From: CAYUEN01 sp964443745
GTDB lineage: Bacteria > Campylobacterota > Campylobacteria > Campylobacterales > QNZT01
Direction: 5' to 3'
DNA: 52,109 nt
Assembly (NCBI GenBank): GCA_964443745.1
Contig: CAYUEN010000011.1
Coordinates: forward strand, 1-52,109
A program made the position numbers and the translations under genes. The notes beneath the pieces are model-generated. The model did no database searches. It saw nothing but the letters and a program-made list of their open reading frames with translations, and was not told the DNA's origin. Positions within the stretch are counted from its first letter, which is position 1, and each line of letters begins with the position of its first letter. This document shows positions 15,591 through 24,284 of the stretch, one piece after another.

Positions 15591-17492
15591 TCACATCCAA
15601 CGCTCGTACCACATTTCGAATATCAGAATCGACCAGAGTTTCTCCACGTTGACCGCCTCCCCTCTTAGATAACGGTCTCTGAGCGCCACCACCCTCTTTG
15701 CGTCGAAAATGGCCTCACGCTCCAGCCTCTTTTGGTCCAGATAACGCAGAAAATAATCCCTCAACTCGTCCCTGAACCACTCGTATATCGGTACCCCGAA
15801 TCCCATCTTGGGACGCTCCATGATCTCTTTTGGAAGATATTTGTGCGCGATCTTTCGAAGCAGATATTTCTGTTTTCCCTCTTTGTATTTCAAAGCGGTC
15901 GGCAAACGGGCCGCAAATTCGATGAGTCTGTAATCAAGCAGCGGTTCCCTCCCCTCCAGCGAAACGCTCATCGTCGCCCTGTCGACTTTGGTCAAGATAT
16001 CGTCCAGCATGTAGTTCTTGTAATCCATCGCCAACATTCCGGCGATATCGTCCAAACCCTCACGAAGCGAATTCGAAAGATCGAAGTTGGTTTCGGGACG
16101 GGCGTAGGAGTGTCTTAGGATTTCGTCCGTCTCCTTCTGCGTAAACTGGATTCTGCGCACCCGCAACGCTTCGATCGCGGAGGGAGAGGAGAGCATCTGC
16201 ATCGCTTTGGCAAAACGCGTTTCGAAGTTGTACGTACGATGCAGCAGCGGAATTTTCGACGGATCGATACGGTGCATCGTTTTTGAGAGCAACGGATGAA
16301 AGAAGCGGGGAATTTTCGAAAAGAGACGATAGTAGCGCAACGCCTGCGGATAGATGTCGTATCCCGCGAAGAGTTCGTCCCCGCCATCGGCACTGAGAGA
16401 GACGCTCACGCGCTCTTTCGCCAGACGGCTGACCAGAATCGTCGGGATGGCAGAACTGTCGGCGAAAGGTTCGTCGTAGATCTCCGGTAACAAAGGAAGT
16501 ATCTCCAGCGCCTCTTTCTGGGTGCAGTAGTATTCGGTATGGTCGCACCCCAGATATTCCGCCACTTTCCGAGCGTGAGGAGATTCGTCGTATCCCTTTT
16601 CGCGAAAACCTATCGTGAAGGTTTTGAGCTTTTCGCTCCGATCGTGCTGCAAAAGCGCCGTCACGATCGAGCTGTCGTACCCTCCGCTCAAAAAGATACC
16701 CACCGGCACGTCCGAGACCATTCGATACTCGAAAGCAGACTTAAGCAGCCGCTCCGTCTCCTCCAGCGCCTCCGACTCCGTCAGATCGAGCTGCGGACGG
16801 TTGTAGTGTTCGATAACATCCCAATACTTTTCACAAACCGCTTCTCCCGTACTCAGATCGATTTTGCAGTAGTATCCCGCCTTGAGCTTTCTGGCATATC
16901 TGAATACGGAGTGGGGTTCGGGGATATATTGATACTGCAAAAAGAGGCCAATGGCATCAAGATCGATCTCTTTGTCGAACTCCGGCCATGAGTGGAGACT
17001 CTTGAGTTCGCTCGCAAACAGAATCGTTCCCCCTTTTCGGTACCAATACAGCGGCTTGATGCCCGATCGGTCGCGAATAAGATAGCAACATTCCTCTTTG
17101 GAATCGTATATCGCGATGGCGAACATACCGTTGAAACGCTCCAGCGCCTCCAATCCCCACCGGTGGTAGGATTTGAGGATCACTTCGGTATCAGAATCCG
17201 AATCGAAGCTGTATCCCTCCTTCTCCAGGCTCTTTCTGATCTCCTTGAAGTTGTAGACTTCGCCGTTGTAGACGATCCGGATTCCTTCGAATTCCATCGG
17301 TTGATGGCCATGCGAAGAGAGATCCAAAATGGAGAGTCTGCGATGCCCCAATCCCACCCGAACGTTTTCCAACTCCTCAAAAAATACACCCCCGTCATCC
17401 GGTCCCCTATGCAAAAGCCGGTCGGTCATCCGGCGCAAAACCGCCTCGCTTCCTCTTTTCTCGAAATCCACGAAACCGACGATTCCACACAT
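15591..17492 (-). CDS. asnB: Asparagine synthase (glutamine-hydrolysing)-like amidotransferase, complete form
   Basis: Full AsnB, 633 residues: an Ntn glutaminase domain starting MCGIVGF with the Cys2 nucleophile, RGPDDGG (29–35), HRRLSI (50–55), YNGEVYN (75–81) and the SDSDTEV block, then the synthetase domain with SGGYDS (269–274) and SADGGDELFAGYD. It can hydrolyse glutamine and pass ammonia to an adenylated carboxylate. In a polysaccharide locus the acceptor is more likely a uronic acid than aspartate, but the sequence does not decide, and asparagine synthesis is possible. It follows GT4-C with a one-base TGATG overlap. It is the only one of three copies here with the complete glutaminase machinery. 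Confidence 0.92.
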   Translation of the reverse strand: MCGIVGFVDFEKRGSEAVLRRMTDRLLHRGPDDGGVFFEELENVRVGLGHRRLSILDLSSHGHQPMEFEGIRIVYNGEVYNFKEIRKSLEKEGYSFDSDSDTEVILKSYHRWGLEALERFNGMFAIAIYDSKEECCYLIRDRSGIKPLYWYRKGGTILFASELKSLHSWPEFDKEIDLDAIGLFLQYQYIPEPHSVFRYARKLKAGYYCKIDLSTGEAVCEKYWDVIEHYNRPQLDLTESEALEETERLLKSAFEYRMVSDVPVGIFLSGGYDSSIVTALLQHDRSEKLKTFTIGFREKGYDESPHARKVAEYLGCDHTEYYCTQKEALEILPLLPEIYDEPFADSSAIPTILVSRLAKERVSVSLSADGGDELFAGYDIYPQALRYYRLFSKIPRFFHPLLSKTMHRIDPSKIPLLHRTYNFETRFAKAMQMLSSPSAIEALRVRRIQFTQKETDEILRHSYARPETNFDLSNSLREGLDDIAGMLAMDYKNYMLDDILTKVDRATMSVSLEGREPLLDYRLIEFAARLPTALKYKEGKQKYLLRKIAHKYLPKEIMERPKMGFGVPIYEWFRDELRDYFLRYLDQKRLEREAIFDAKRVVALRDRYLRGEAVNVEKLWSILIFEMWYERWM

Positions 17493-18562
17493 CAGCCGCC
17501 CTCCGCCAGACGCCGATAGAGCGTTTCGTGGGCTTTGGCCATCGCACCGATCGAAAAACGCTCCGAAACGATTTCACGCAAACATCGCCCCTTTTCGCAT
17601 GCCTTTTGGTAATCGATCAGCACCTCCTCCATCCGTTGTGCGAACCGCTCATGTGAGGCCAGATAGCCGCTACGCTCGTCGATGACCGAGGGAATCGCCC
17701 CCACCGGCGTCGTCACCACGGGCAACGCTGCGGCACCCGCCTCCAACAATGCGATCGGCAGCCCTTCGAAATGCGAAGGCATCACGAAACAGTGGGCCTT
17801 CTGCAAAATCTCCGGGATGTCGCGTCTGGCACCCAGCATCCGCACATACTCTTCCACCCCCTCCCTTTCGATCGCCTCTTCGATCCGAGCGGAAGTATCG
17901 CCGCTCGCATCTCCGCTGCCGACGATCCAGATCATAAAATCGTGTCCTCTCTCTTTCAGCCATGCGGCATACGCGGGCAGTGCGACATGGTTTTTCTGCT
18001 CTCTGAGCACTCCTACCGCCACGAAGGTGAAGCGGTCGTTCTTGGGAAGATCCGCCGTAAATTTTTTAGTATCGATACCGTTGGGAATGATGAGCGCGTC
18101 TTGACGATAGATCGGCGAGCGCATCTCGTTTGAAAAGAGAATGTCCGCATCCCGCAGCCGCTTTGTCGCGCCCACGATCGCTTCTCTCACCTTTCCGCCG
18201 ATGTTTTCGTTGTGCGAAGTGAATACGACCCTCAATCCCGGACGGCGAATCTTTTCGATGAGGGCGAACACGACGGGATGAAACATATGGGCATGAAGAA
18301 CGGTGATGCCGTAATCTGCGATCAGATTGTCGATCTTCCCGAGCGCATCGAAAAATCCGGCGGGAGTCTTCGGCATATCGAGCGTCGTGACGAAAGAGGC
18401 GACCTCTTCGAACGCTTCGAAAAAATCCCGCTCGTCGTTGAGACCCACGACACAATTTTCGAATTTTTCTTCATCAAGGTTCGCACACAGATCGAGCAAT
18501 ACCTTTTCGGCCCCTCCGATCGGCAGACCGGTTATCAGATGAAGGATCCTCACCTTCGACAT
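17492..18562 (-). CDS. Glycosyltransferase family 4 protein (C)
   Basis: Predicted retaining GT-B glycosyltransferase of 356 residues. The N-terminus LHLITGLPIGGAEKVLLDL has the GGAE loop of GT4 enzymes; the C-terminal domain has FVAVGVLREQKNHVAL and the E-x7-E motif in SHFEGLPIALLEAG. The mid-region HAHMFHPVVFALIEK is also typical. The sugar is unknown. It begins at an ATG with an AAGGAG site and its TGA shares a base with the asnB start, so the two form an operon. The divergent wzy-like gene begins 135 bases away. Confidence 0.9.
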   Translation of the reverse strand: MSKVRILHLITGLPIGGAEKVLLDLCANLDEEKFENCVVGLNDERDFFEAFEEVASFVTTLDMPKTPAGFFDALGKIDNLIADYGITVLHAHMFHPVVFALIEKIRRPGLRVVFTSHNENIGGKVREAIVGATKRLRDADILFSNEMRSPIYRQDALIIPNGIDTKKFTADLPKNDRFTFVAVGVLREQKNHVALPAYAAWLKERGHDFMIWIVGSGDASGDTSARIEEAIEREGVEEYVRMLGARRDIPEILQKAHCFVMPSHFEGLPIALLEAGAAALPVVTTPVGAIPSVIDERSGYLASHERFAQRMEEVLIDYQKACEKGRCLREIVSERFSIGAMAKAHETLYRRLAEGG

Positions 18563-18697
18563 CTCTCTCCTTTTGGTGTATCTGGATTCTATATCGTTTA
18601 TTCGACCAAAAAGTGTAACGACGATACTCTCTGGCAGGGTTTAAAATAGTTTTACGGATGCCGATATAACGATAGTCGACTAAATAAGAGGAAAGAA
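18563..18697. promoter_or_regulatory. Divergent promoter region between GT4-C and the wzy-like gene
   Basis: On the plus strand TATAAC (18665–18670) sits about 28 bases before the polymerase ATG and is a reasonable −10; AGAGGA precedes the start. On the minus strand TATAGA (18593–18588) lies about 25 bases before the GT4-C ATG. No clear −35 boxes, as is usual for Campylobacterota vegetative promoters. Confidence 0.4.
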
Positions 18698-20080
18698 ATG
18701 GAAATTTTGCTCTATCTGCTCCTGGGATTGCTGATTATCATCGTCGAACTCAAACGCGAACGCTATTTCTATTTCGATTTGCTTACCTTTTTCCATTTTT
18801 TTTTCTTTCTCGTCTACGTTTTTACACCAATCGCGCTGCTGTTGGGCGGCCCCCATCTGATCAACGACGATATGCCGTTTGCCATCTTCTATTATCACAA
18901 ATCTCCATACACCCCTTTTATCGTTCTAGGCGCCTACCTCTTCTTTCTGGGAGGCTATTACTGGAGTAAGCCTCACCGTTTCGCCCGCCGATTCGATATC
19001 CGATTTCCCGCATTTACCCTCCGTCACCTGCTGAAAATATTGCCCTTTTCTTTCGTTTTTCTCTATGCGATACTGTTTCTCTACACGAGCGAATTCGGAG
19101 GTATCATTGAGGCGATCCGCCAGGCGGAAGCGTATCGCAGCAGTGCGATCGCGTTCAAGAAGTTCGCGTTCGTCAAACACTTCTTCCCCCTCAACGACAT
19201 TTTGCTCTACACCCTCTTTTATCTTCTTTTTCTCAAAAAAGAGCACTGCTGCAGAAGATGGTTTCTTTTCTATTTCTTTCTTTCGATCCTCTTTGTCTCT
19301 CTCAAATTCGCACTCAACAACAGCCGGGGAGATTTGCTTTTCACTTTTGGAGGCTTTTACGTCATCGCTGCGATCTATCACCGTAGGTTCTTTTGGAAAT
19401 TTGTCTTGATCACTACGATTGTGACGATATTCGTTCTGAAATTCGCCGATCCGCTTTTCGGTGCCGTCGCCATCTGGGTGAGGGACGGATTCGAAGCTTT
19501 CTGGAACGCTTTCGTTACGGAACTGAAAATTCAAAACGCCCAAGGTGCCAGTATCGTCTCCAACTTCACACATGCGATCGTTTCACTCGACACCAGCCTT
19601 CAAAACGCCGGATACACCTATCCATTTCGCTATCTGAAAGATTTTGTGTTGGGTATAGCTTCTCTCGTCCCTGGCCAACTTTTCGGGAGCGGTTCGGAAA
19701 CGTTGACTCTGATGGAGCAAAACACGATACTCCTCTCCGGGATCAAAAAGGAGATCGTGCTGCCTGGAATCCTCGGTCTCTTCGGATACGCTCTACATGC
19801 GGTGGGAATTTTCATCGGTATGTTCGTCTATGGCGTATTGGGAGCGATACTTTCCGAATGGTTTTCGATTCTCTATCGAAAATATCCCCTCACGTTGCCC
19901 ATACTCTACCTCTATATCTCCAGTTATGGCTATTTCGTTTTCAGAGGAACGATCATCTATGCCATTCAAGACAACTTCATGCTGTTTGTCGTCTCCTCCA
20001 TACTCCTGTTTTATGCAAAAATCTACTACCGGCCACAACAGGAGATTAAATCGTATATCAAAAATGCCGATCTTATTTAA
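18698..20080 (+). CDS. Wzy-like oligosaccharide repeat unit polymerase
   Basis: Polytopic inner-membrane protein of 460 residues with about eleven predicted membrane helices and a long, aromatic-rich periplasmic loop in the second half (about residues 270–350). The pattern fits O-antigen/exopolysaccharide polymerases, which join lipid-linked repeat units on the periplasmic face. An Arg-containing loop segment (LKFALNNSRGDLLFTFGG) resembles the conserved NxxRG region of Wzy-type proteins. Sequence identity in this family is always low, so the call leans on topology and on the next gene being a Wzc-type co-polymerase. Start has an AGAGGA site. Confidence 0.75.
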   Translation: MEILLYLLLGLLIIIVELKRERYFYFDLLTFFHFFFFLVYVFTPIALLLGGPHLINDDMPFAIFYYHKSPYTPFIVLGAYLFFLGGYYWSKPHRFARRFDIRFPAFTLRHLLKILPFSFVFLYAILFLYTSEFGGIIEAIRQAEAYRSSAIAFKKFAFVKHFFPLNDILLYTLFYLLFLKKEHCCRRWFLFYFFLSILFVSLKFALNNSRGDLLFTFGGFYVIAAIYHRRFFWKFVLITTIVTIFVLKFADPLFGAVAIWVRDGFEAFWNAFVTELKIQNAQGASIVSNFTHAIVSLDTSLQNAGYTYPFRYLKDFVLGIASLVPGQLFGSGSETLTLMEQNTILLSGIKKEIVLPGILGLFGYALHAVGIFIGMFVYGVLGAILSEWFSILYRKYPLTLPILYLYISSYGYFVFRGTIIYAIQDNFMLFVVSSILLFYAKIYYRPQQEIKSYIKNADLI

Positions 20081-20103
20081 ATTCCCATCAAGTGAGAAAA
20101 GTC

Positions 20104-22464
20104 ATGTCTGAAAACCGTCCATTCGTAGAAAACCTGGAGCCTTTGCATATAAGCTCCCTCTTTTTTATTTTCAACCGTAAAAATCTGCTTCAGACACTGC
20201 TGATCCTTCTTCTTTTTGTCGCGGGAGGTTTGCTCTTCATCCTAAGTACCACCCCAAAATACAAAAGCTATACAAGCCTGGAAATCACGCTTCCGAGTGA
20301 AACGACGATCAAGGCAAACGAAGGAAACAACTTTCTCAATTCGCTCAATCTGCCCGCAACGAACGGTCTGGAGACGGAGATCAACATTCTCAGCTCCCGT
20401 TCACTGATCTCCAAAGCGATCCGTAAAAGCGACAATCTAGTCAGATTCTACACTCCCGGAACGCTGCGCGACAAAGAGATTTTCAAAGAGGCTCCCCTTC
20501 GTGTTTCCCATCTAAAGATCGAAGATCCCAAAATCTATGCACAGCGGTTTTTGATCACTCCTCTGGACGACAAACGCTTCAAGATCGCTCCGTTGTACTC
20601 ACCCAAAGATCGGCTTTTGATCGCATCGGGGATGAAAAAGAGACTTCCTACACAGATCCTCTCCTTCAACAAACTCGTCCATACGAATATGCTGCAGTTC
20701 GCACTCCATCCCACACGACACTTCGTGACCAACCCCATCGTTCTTCGCTTTGTCAGTCTGGAAGAGCGAATCAAATCCTATGAAAAGAGCCTCGCCGTCA
20801 AACCAGGAGCACTCAACTCCCATCTGGTCGAAGTGAGTGCGGAAGATACAAATCCCTATCGTGTCAAAGCGTTTTTGAATGCATTGGCGACAGCATATAT
20901 CCGCCAAAATGTCGACAAAAAAAGCAAAGATGCCACGATCACGCTCGAATTCATCAATCGCCAGCTCCAAGAGGTCGATGCGGCGCTGAGGACATCGGCG
21001 AAGAAATTGAAAAATTTCAAAGCGAAAAACAGCTTCGTCGATCTCTCCGAAAGTGCACGTCAAATCGGCGGTAAACTCGCCACCATGGAAGAAAAACTCA
21101 ACGATGCGGAGATGGCATACAACAACTTTCTCACACTCGAAAGGCTGTTGAAAAAGGGAGATTACAATGCAATCGGCTCACTCGGCCAACAATATCCCGT
21201 CCTGCTCGACCTCATCAAAGAACTCGAAACGCAAAACGAAAAAAAGAGCCAACTGCTGATTCAGTTCACACCCCAACATCCCGAAGTGATCCAGACCCAA
21301 AAGAGTATCACGCGACTCAAACACTCGATCTCCAAAATCTCCTCCGGAATCCATACGATGTTGCAAAAACGGGTAGCGCTCCTGAAAAAGAAGTTACAAA
21401 AAATACGCCAAAAACTCAAATCCCTTCCCACCAAAGAGCAGGAGATGGTCGATCTGGAGCGGGAATATCGTATCAACGAAAAACTCTATTCCGACCTGTT
21501 GCAAAAAAAATCGGAGTTGACGATCATCAAATCTTCGCATATTCCCGACGCAAGAATCATCGACGAAGCGTCGTTGCCCGATCGCCCGGCCAAACCCAAC
21601 AAACCGATCATTCTGATGACATCACTCTTCTTCGGGTTTGTCGTCTCCCTCCTCTTTGCACTACTTCGTACCAACAGAAAGATCAGGACAAAAGAGGATC
21701 TGTTGAGACTCTCCCACATTCCCCTCTTCGGTTCCATCCCCTTTATCAAAGAGAAATCGCTCTATAACCAGGTCTACGCCCTCAAACGACCCGACTCCAA
21801 AGAGAGTGAGGCACTCAGGGAGATCATCACCAATCTACGCTATCTACCCGGAGGCAACGGCTCCAAAGTGATCGTCATCACCTCTACCGTTCCCAACGAG
21901 GGCAAAACGGTCACCACCGCCAATCTCGCGGCGATGCTTGGTATGGGAGACAAAAAAACCATCCTTCTCTCGCTCGATCTGCGCAACCCTGAACTTCACA
22001 AGAAATTTCGAATACCGAACGAAAAGGGGATGAGTGACGTACTCTCCTCGCAAGAGCCTCTGGAAAGAGTGGTTTGGGAACATCGAACCCACCACAACCT
22101 AAATATCGTCCCATCGGGCCACATTCCGCCCAATCCGTTCGAATTGATCACCTCCAAAAAGATGCGCCAACTGCTCGATAGGCTGCGAAAGGAATACGAC
22201 TATATCGTGATCGATACCCCTCCCGTTTCGATGGTATCCGACGCGATCGCACTGATGAAGATGGCGGATATCAACATTTTCGTCGTCAAATCCGACTTTT
22301 CCGACGCCAACAACATCAAAACGATCAACACCCTCGTAGAGCAGTACGATATTCGTAATGCCGGTATCATTCTCAACTCGCTCAAAGAGCGTTACGAAAC
22401 GAAAAAGAGTATCGATACCCGCTATATTCGCCACAAAGAGAGGATCAAGGCGGTCGAAATCTAA
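20104..22464 (+). CDS. Wzc-like polysaccharide co-polymerase/tyrosine autokinase, long form
   Basis: Membrane-bound length regulator and tyrosine kinase of 786 residues. TM1 is about 30–48, the periplasmic region includes a long coiled coil (about 283–475), TM2 is about 502–521 after the proline-rich RPAKPNKP segment, and the cytosolic kinase has Walker A TSTVPNEGKT (593–602), Walker A' ILLSLDLRNPE (620–630) and Walker B YIVIDTPP (700–707). The tail KERYETKKSIDTRYIRHKER has only two tyrosines, fewer than classical Wzc clusters. The ATG at 20104 is preferred to the in-frame GTG at 20092. It lies 23 bases after the wzy-like gene and probably shares its transcript. Confidence 0.92.
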   Translation: MSENRPFVENLEPLHISSLFFIFNRKNLLQTLLILLLFVAGGLLFILSTTPKYKSYTSLEITLPSETTIKANEGNNFLNSLNLPATNGLETEINILSSRSLISKAIRKSDNLVRFYTPGTLRDKEIFKEAPLRVSHLKIEDPKIYAQRFLITPLDDKRFKIAPLYSPKDRLLIASGMKKRLPTQILSFNKLVHTNMLQFALHPTRHFVTNPIVLRFVSLEERIKSYEKSLAVKPGALNSHLVEVSAEDTNPYRVKAFLNALATAYIRQNVDKKSKDATITLEFINRQLQEVDAALRTSAKKLKNFKAKNSFVDLSESARQIGGKLATMEEKLNDAEMAYNNFLTLERLLKKGDYNAIGSLGQQYPVLLDLIKELETQNEKKSQLLIQFTPQHPEVIQTQKSITRLKHSISKISSGIHTMLQKRVALLKKKLQKIRQKLKSLPTKEQEMVDLEREYRINEKLYSDLLQKKSELTIIKSSHIPDARIIDEASLPDRPAKPNKPIILMTSLFFGFVVSLLFALLRTNRKIRTKEDLLRLSHIPLFGSIPFIKEKSLYNQVYALKRPDSKESEALREIITNLRYLPGGNGSKVIVITSTVPNEGKTVTTANLAAMLGMGDKKTILLSLDLRNPELHKKFRIPNEKGMSDVLSSQEPLERVVWEHRTHHNLNIVPSGHIPPNPFELITSKKMRQLLDRLRKEYDYIVIDTPPVSMVSDAIALMKMADINIFVVKSDFSDANNIKTINTLVEQYDIRNAGIILNSLKERYETKKSIDTRYIRHKERIKAVEI

Positions 22465-22499
22465 GCTCGAAGCGTTATCATAGAAGAAAAAGAGGATCC

Positions 22500-24284
22500 A
22501 TGCCGCTGCTGTTTCTACTCTTTTTGCTCTCCCCGCTTTTTGGCGCTTTCGACAAGAGTCGGTTTCTCTACCAAAACGGATCCGATCTGAAAATCGAACT
22601 TTCAAACCAACACCGCAGCTTCGAAGCGATACGAAAAGACGGCAGAAAGCTAAGACGAAAACTCGTACACGAGCGCTTTTTCATCGACAAAAGCGACGGT
22701 GCGCTGCAAATTGGATACCGGATCGAACGAAAAGTCGGAGGTGTCGACATCCACTACACCCTCTACAATCCCACATCCAAACCCCAACCCTTCCCGGATC
22801 TGCAGATAGAAGGACTCGCCTATCGCCCGCAAAATGCCTCCCTCTCGATTCTCAACACCCTCACGTTCGCCTGGTTTCACGAAAGAACGAAAGAGGAAGC
22901 CTCTTTTGTACGTGAAGGGTATTGGGACGTCAACGGAGGCGATCTTCCCTATCCGCAGGTCTACGCACCCGTCATCGTCGCAGCAGACAGCGATTTCGCT
23001 GCGGGATCGGCTCTTCTGATCGACTATCCAAAAATGCGTATCAGCCCTCACATGCGTATCTACGAAGGCAAAAACCGCACTTTCACGCACCGTTTTTGCG
23101 ATATTGAAAACCGCAAACTCCAACCCGGAGAAAAACTCTTGCTCACACTGACGCTGCGCTTCGGTTCCCCCCGTTACGCCATCGCGACACTCTCTCCCTA
23201 CAAACGCTTCTTTCAATCGAGATTTCACCCCCGATCACCCCAACATCCTCCCAAAGTCGCTCCCATCAGCGGCATTCTCCTCTCGTTCGAAGGGAGCGCC
23301 TACGAAAACTATCGCACCTGTTTGCGAGAGAATACCTGCAATTCAAAGAACCCTTTGGATCCCGACACGATCCGCACCTACAATCTACTGGGGTACAACC
23401 ACTTCATTCGACTCGACAAAGTCGGACAGATGCGTCGGTTCGTCTCCCACTATATCCGAAAACTCCGTCGTTACGGATATCGTGAAGCGATGCTCTGGGC
23501 GATCAGCGGGGAGTATTTCGACTGCACCGAAAAATACCGCCGAAACGAAGAAGGCACAACCTACTGCGCGAGCAACTATCCGCCTCAGTTTATGAGCAAT
23601 CCGCTGCCGGAGTTTTCAAAACGTCTGAAGATACTCAAAGCGTTTCGAGAAAAAGGAATCAGACTGGGTGTCTGGTGGGGCCGATCGGGAGAGTCACCTC
23701 GCCCTTATCGATGGAATCCGCAAAATCTCGTACCGCTCGATCCCACCGATCCCGAAGCGGTCGCATTCGCGATGAAGGAGTTTCGCCTCGCGCTAAAGAG
23801 CGGAGCGGAGGTATTCGGCCTGGATGCTTTTGGCCATATGGCACCCTCGCACCAGCGCAGATGGCTAAGGCGGATCAAATCGGAAAAAGAAGGCATCGAG
23901 CTTTGGATCGAGGGGGATTCGCCCGACTATCTACATACCGAAGCCGCACTTTTTCTACAGCCTCAAAATCGTTGGCTCGCTTTCGGGAAAGGACCTATAT
24001 CGCAACCACCCCTGCTGATGCGCTATCTCAATCCCGCCGGCAAGATCATCCTCTACTACCCTTCGGGAAATATCGACAGGGCGAAAGTAGCGAAATTGAT
24101 GAAAATGGGTTACACTCCACTGATTTTGAGCGATCCCGATCTATTCGAAAACGGACTGATCGATGTCGAGGGGCTGGATGGAAGTGTGGCGGAGTGCTGT
24201 GACGGATTCGACAACGACGGCGACGGGCTTTGCGACTATCCGTTCGATCCCGAATGCCGCAACCCGCTCGATTCGGAGCGGTGA
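22500..24284 (+). CDS. Secreted TIM-barrel-like (putative glycoside hydrolase) protein with Cys/Asp-rich C-terminal motif
   Basis: I do not recognise the exact family. The 594 residues begin with a signal peptide (MPLLFLLFLLSPLFGA), so the protein is exported. Residues 20–230 are beta-rich; residues 255–550 look like a barrel of the kind found in alpha-galactosidase-like clans: RLGVWWGRSGE (388–398), LDPTDPEAV, GLDAFGHMAP (440–449, candidate catalytic Asp442) and LWIEGDSPDY (468–477, candidate Glu471). The last 30 residues hold ECCDGFDNDGDGLCDYPFDP, a calcium-binding-like repeat with flanking Cys known from myxobacterial and other surface proteins. Third gene of the wzy–wzc run, with an AGAGGA site. 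A role in trimming or modifying the polymer is inference. Its end overlaps the opposing flippase by 49 bases. Confidence 0.65.
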   Translation: MPLLFLLFLLSPLFGAFDKSRFLYQNGSDLKIELSNQHRSFEAIRKDGRKLRRKLVHERFFIDKSDGALQIGYRIERKVGGVDIHYTLYNPTSKPQPFPDLQIEGLAYRPQNASLSILNTLTFAWFHERTKEEASFVREGYWDVNGGDLPYPQVYAPVIVAADSDFAAGSALLIDYPKMRISPHMRIYEGKNRTFTHRFCDIENRKLQPGEKLLLTLTLRFGSPRYAIATLSPYKRFFQSRFHPRSPQHPPKVAPISGILLSFEGSAYENYRTCLRENTCNSKNPLDPDTIRTYNLLGYNHFIRLDKVGQMRRFVSHYIRKLRRYGYREAMLWAISGEYFDCTEKYRRNEEGTTYCASNYPPQFMSNPLPEFSKRLKILKAFREKGIRLGVWWGRSGESPRPYRWNPQNLVPLDPTDPEAVAFAMKEFRLALKSGAEVFGLDAFGHMAPSHQRRWLRRIKSEKEGIELWIEGDSPDYLHTEAALFLQPQNRWLAFGKGPISQPPLLMRYLNPAGKIILYYPSGNIDRAKVAKLMKMGYTPLILSDPDLFENGLIDVEGLDGSVAECCDGFDNDGDGLCDYPFDPECRNPLDSER

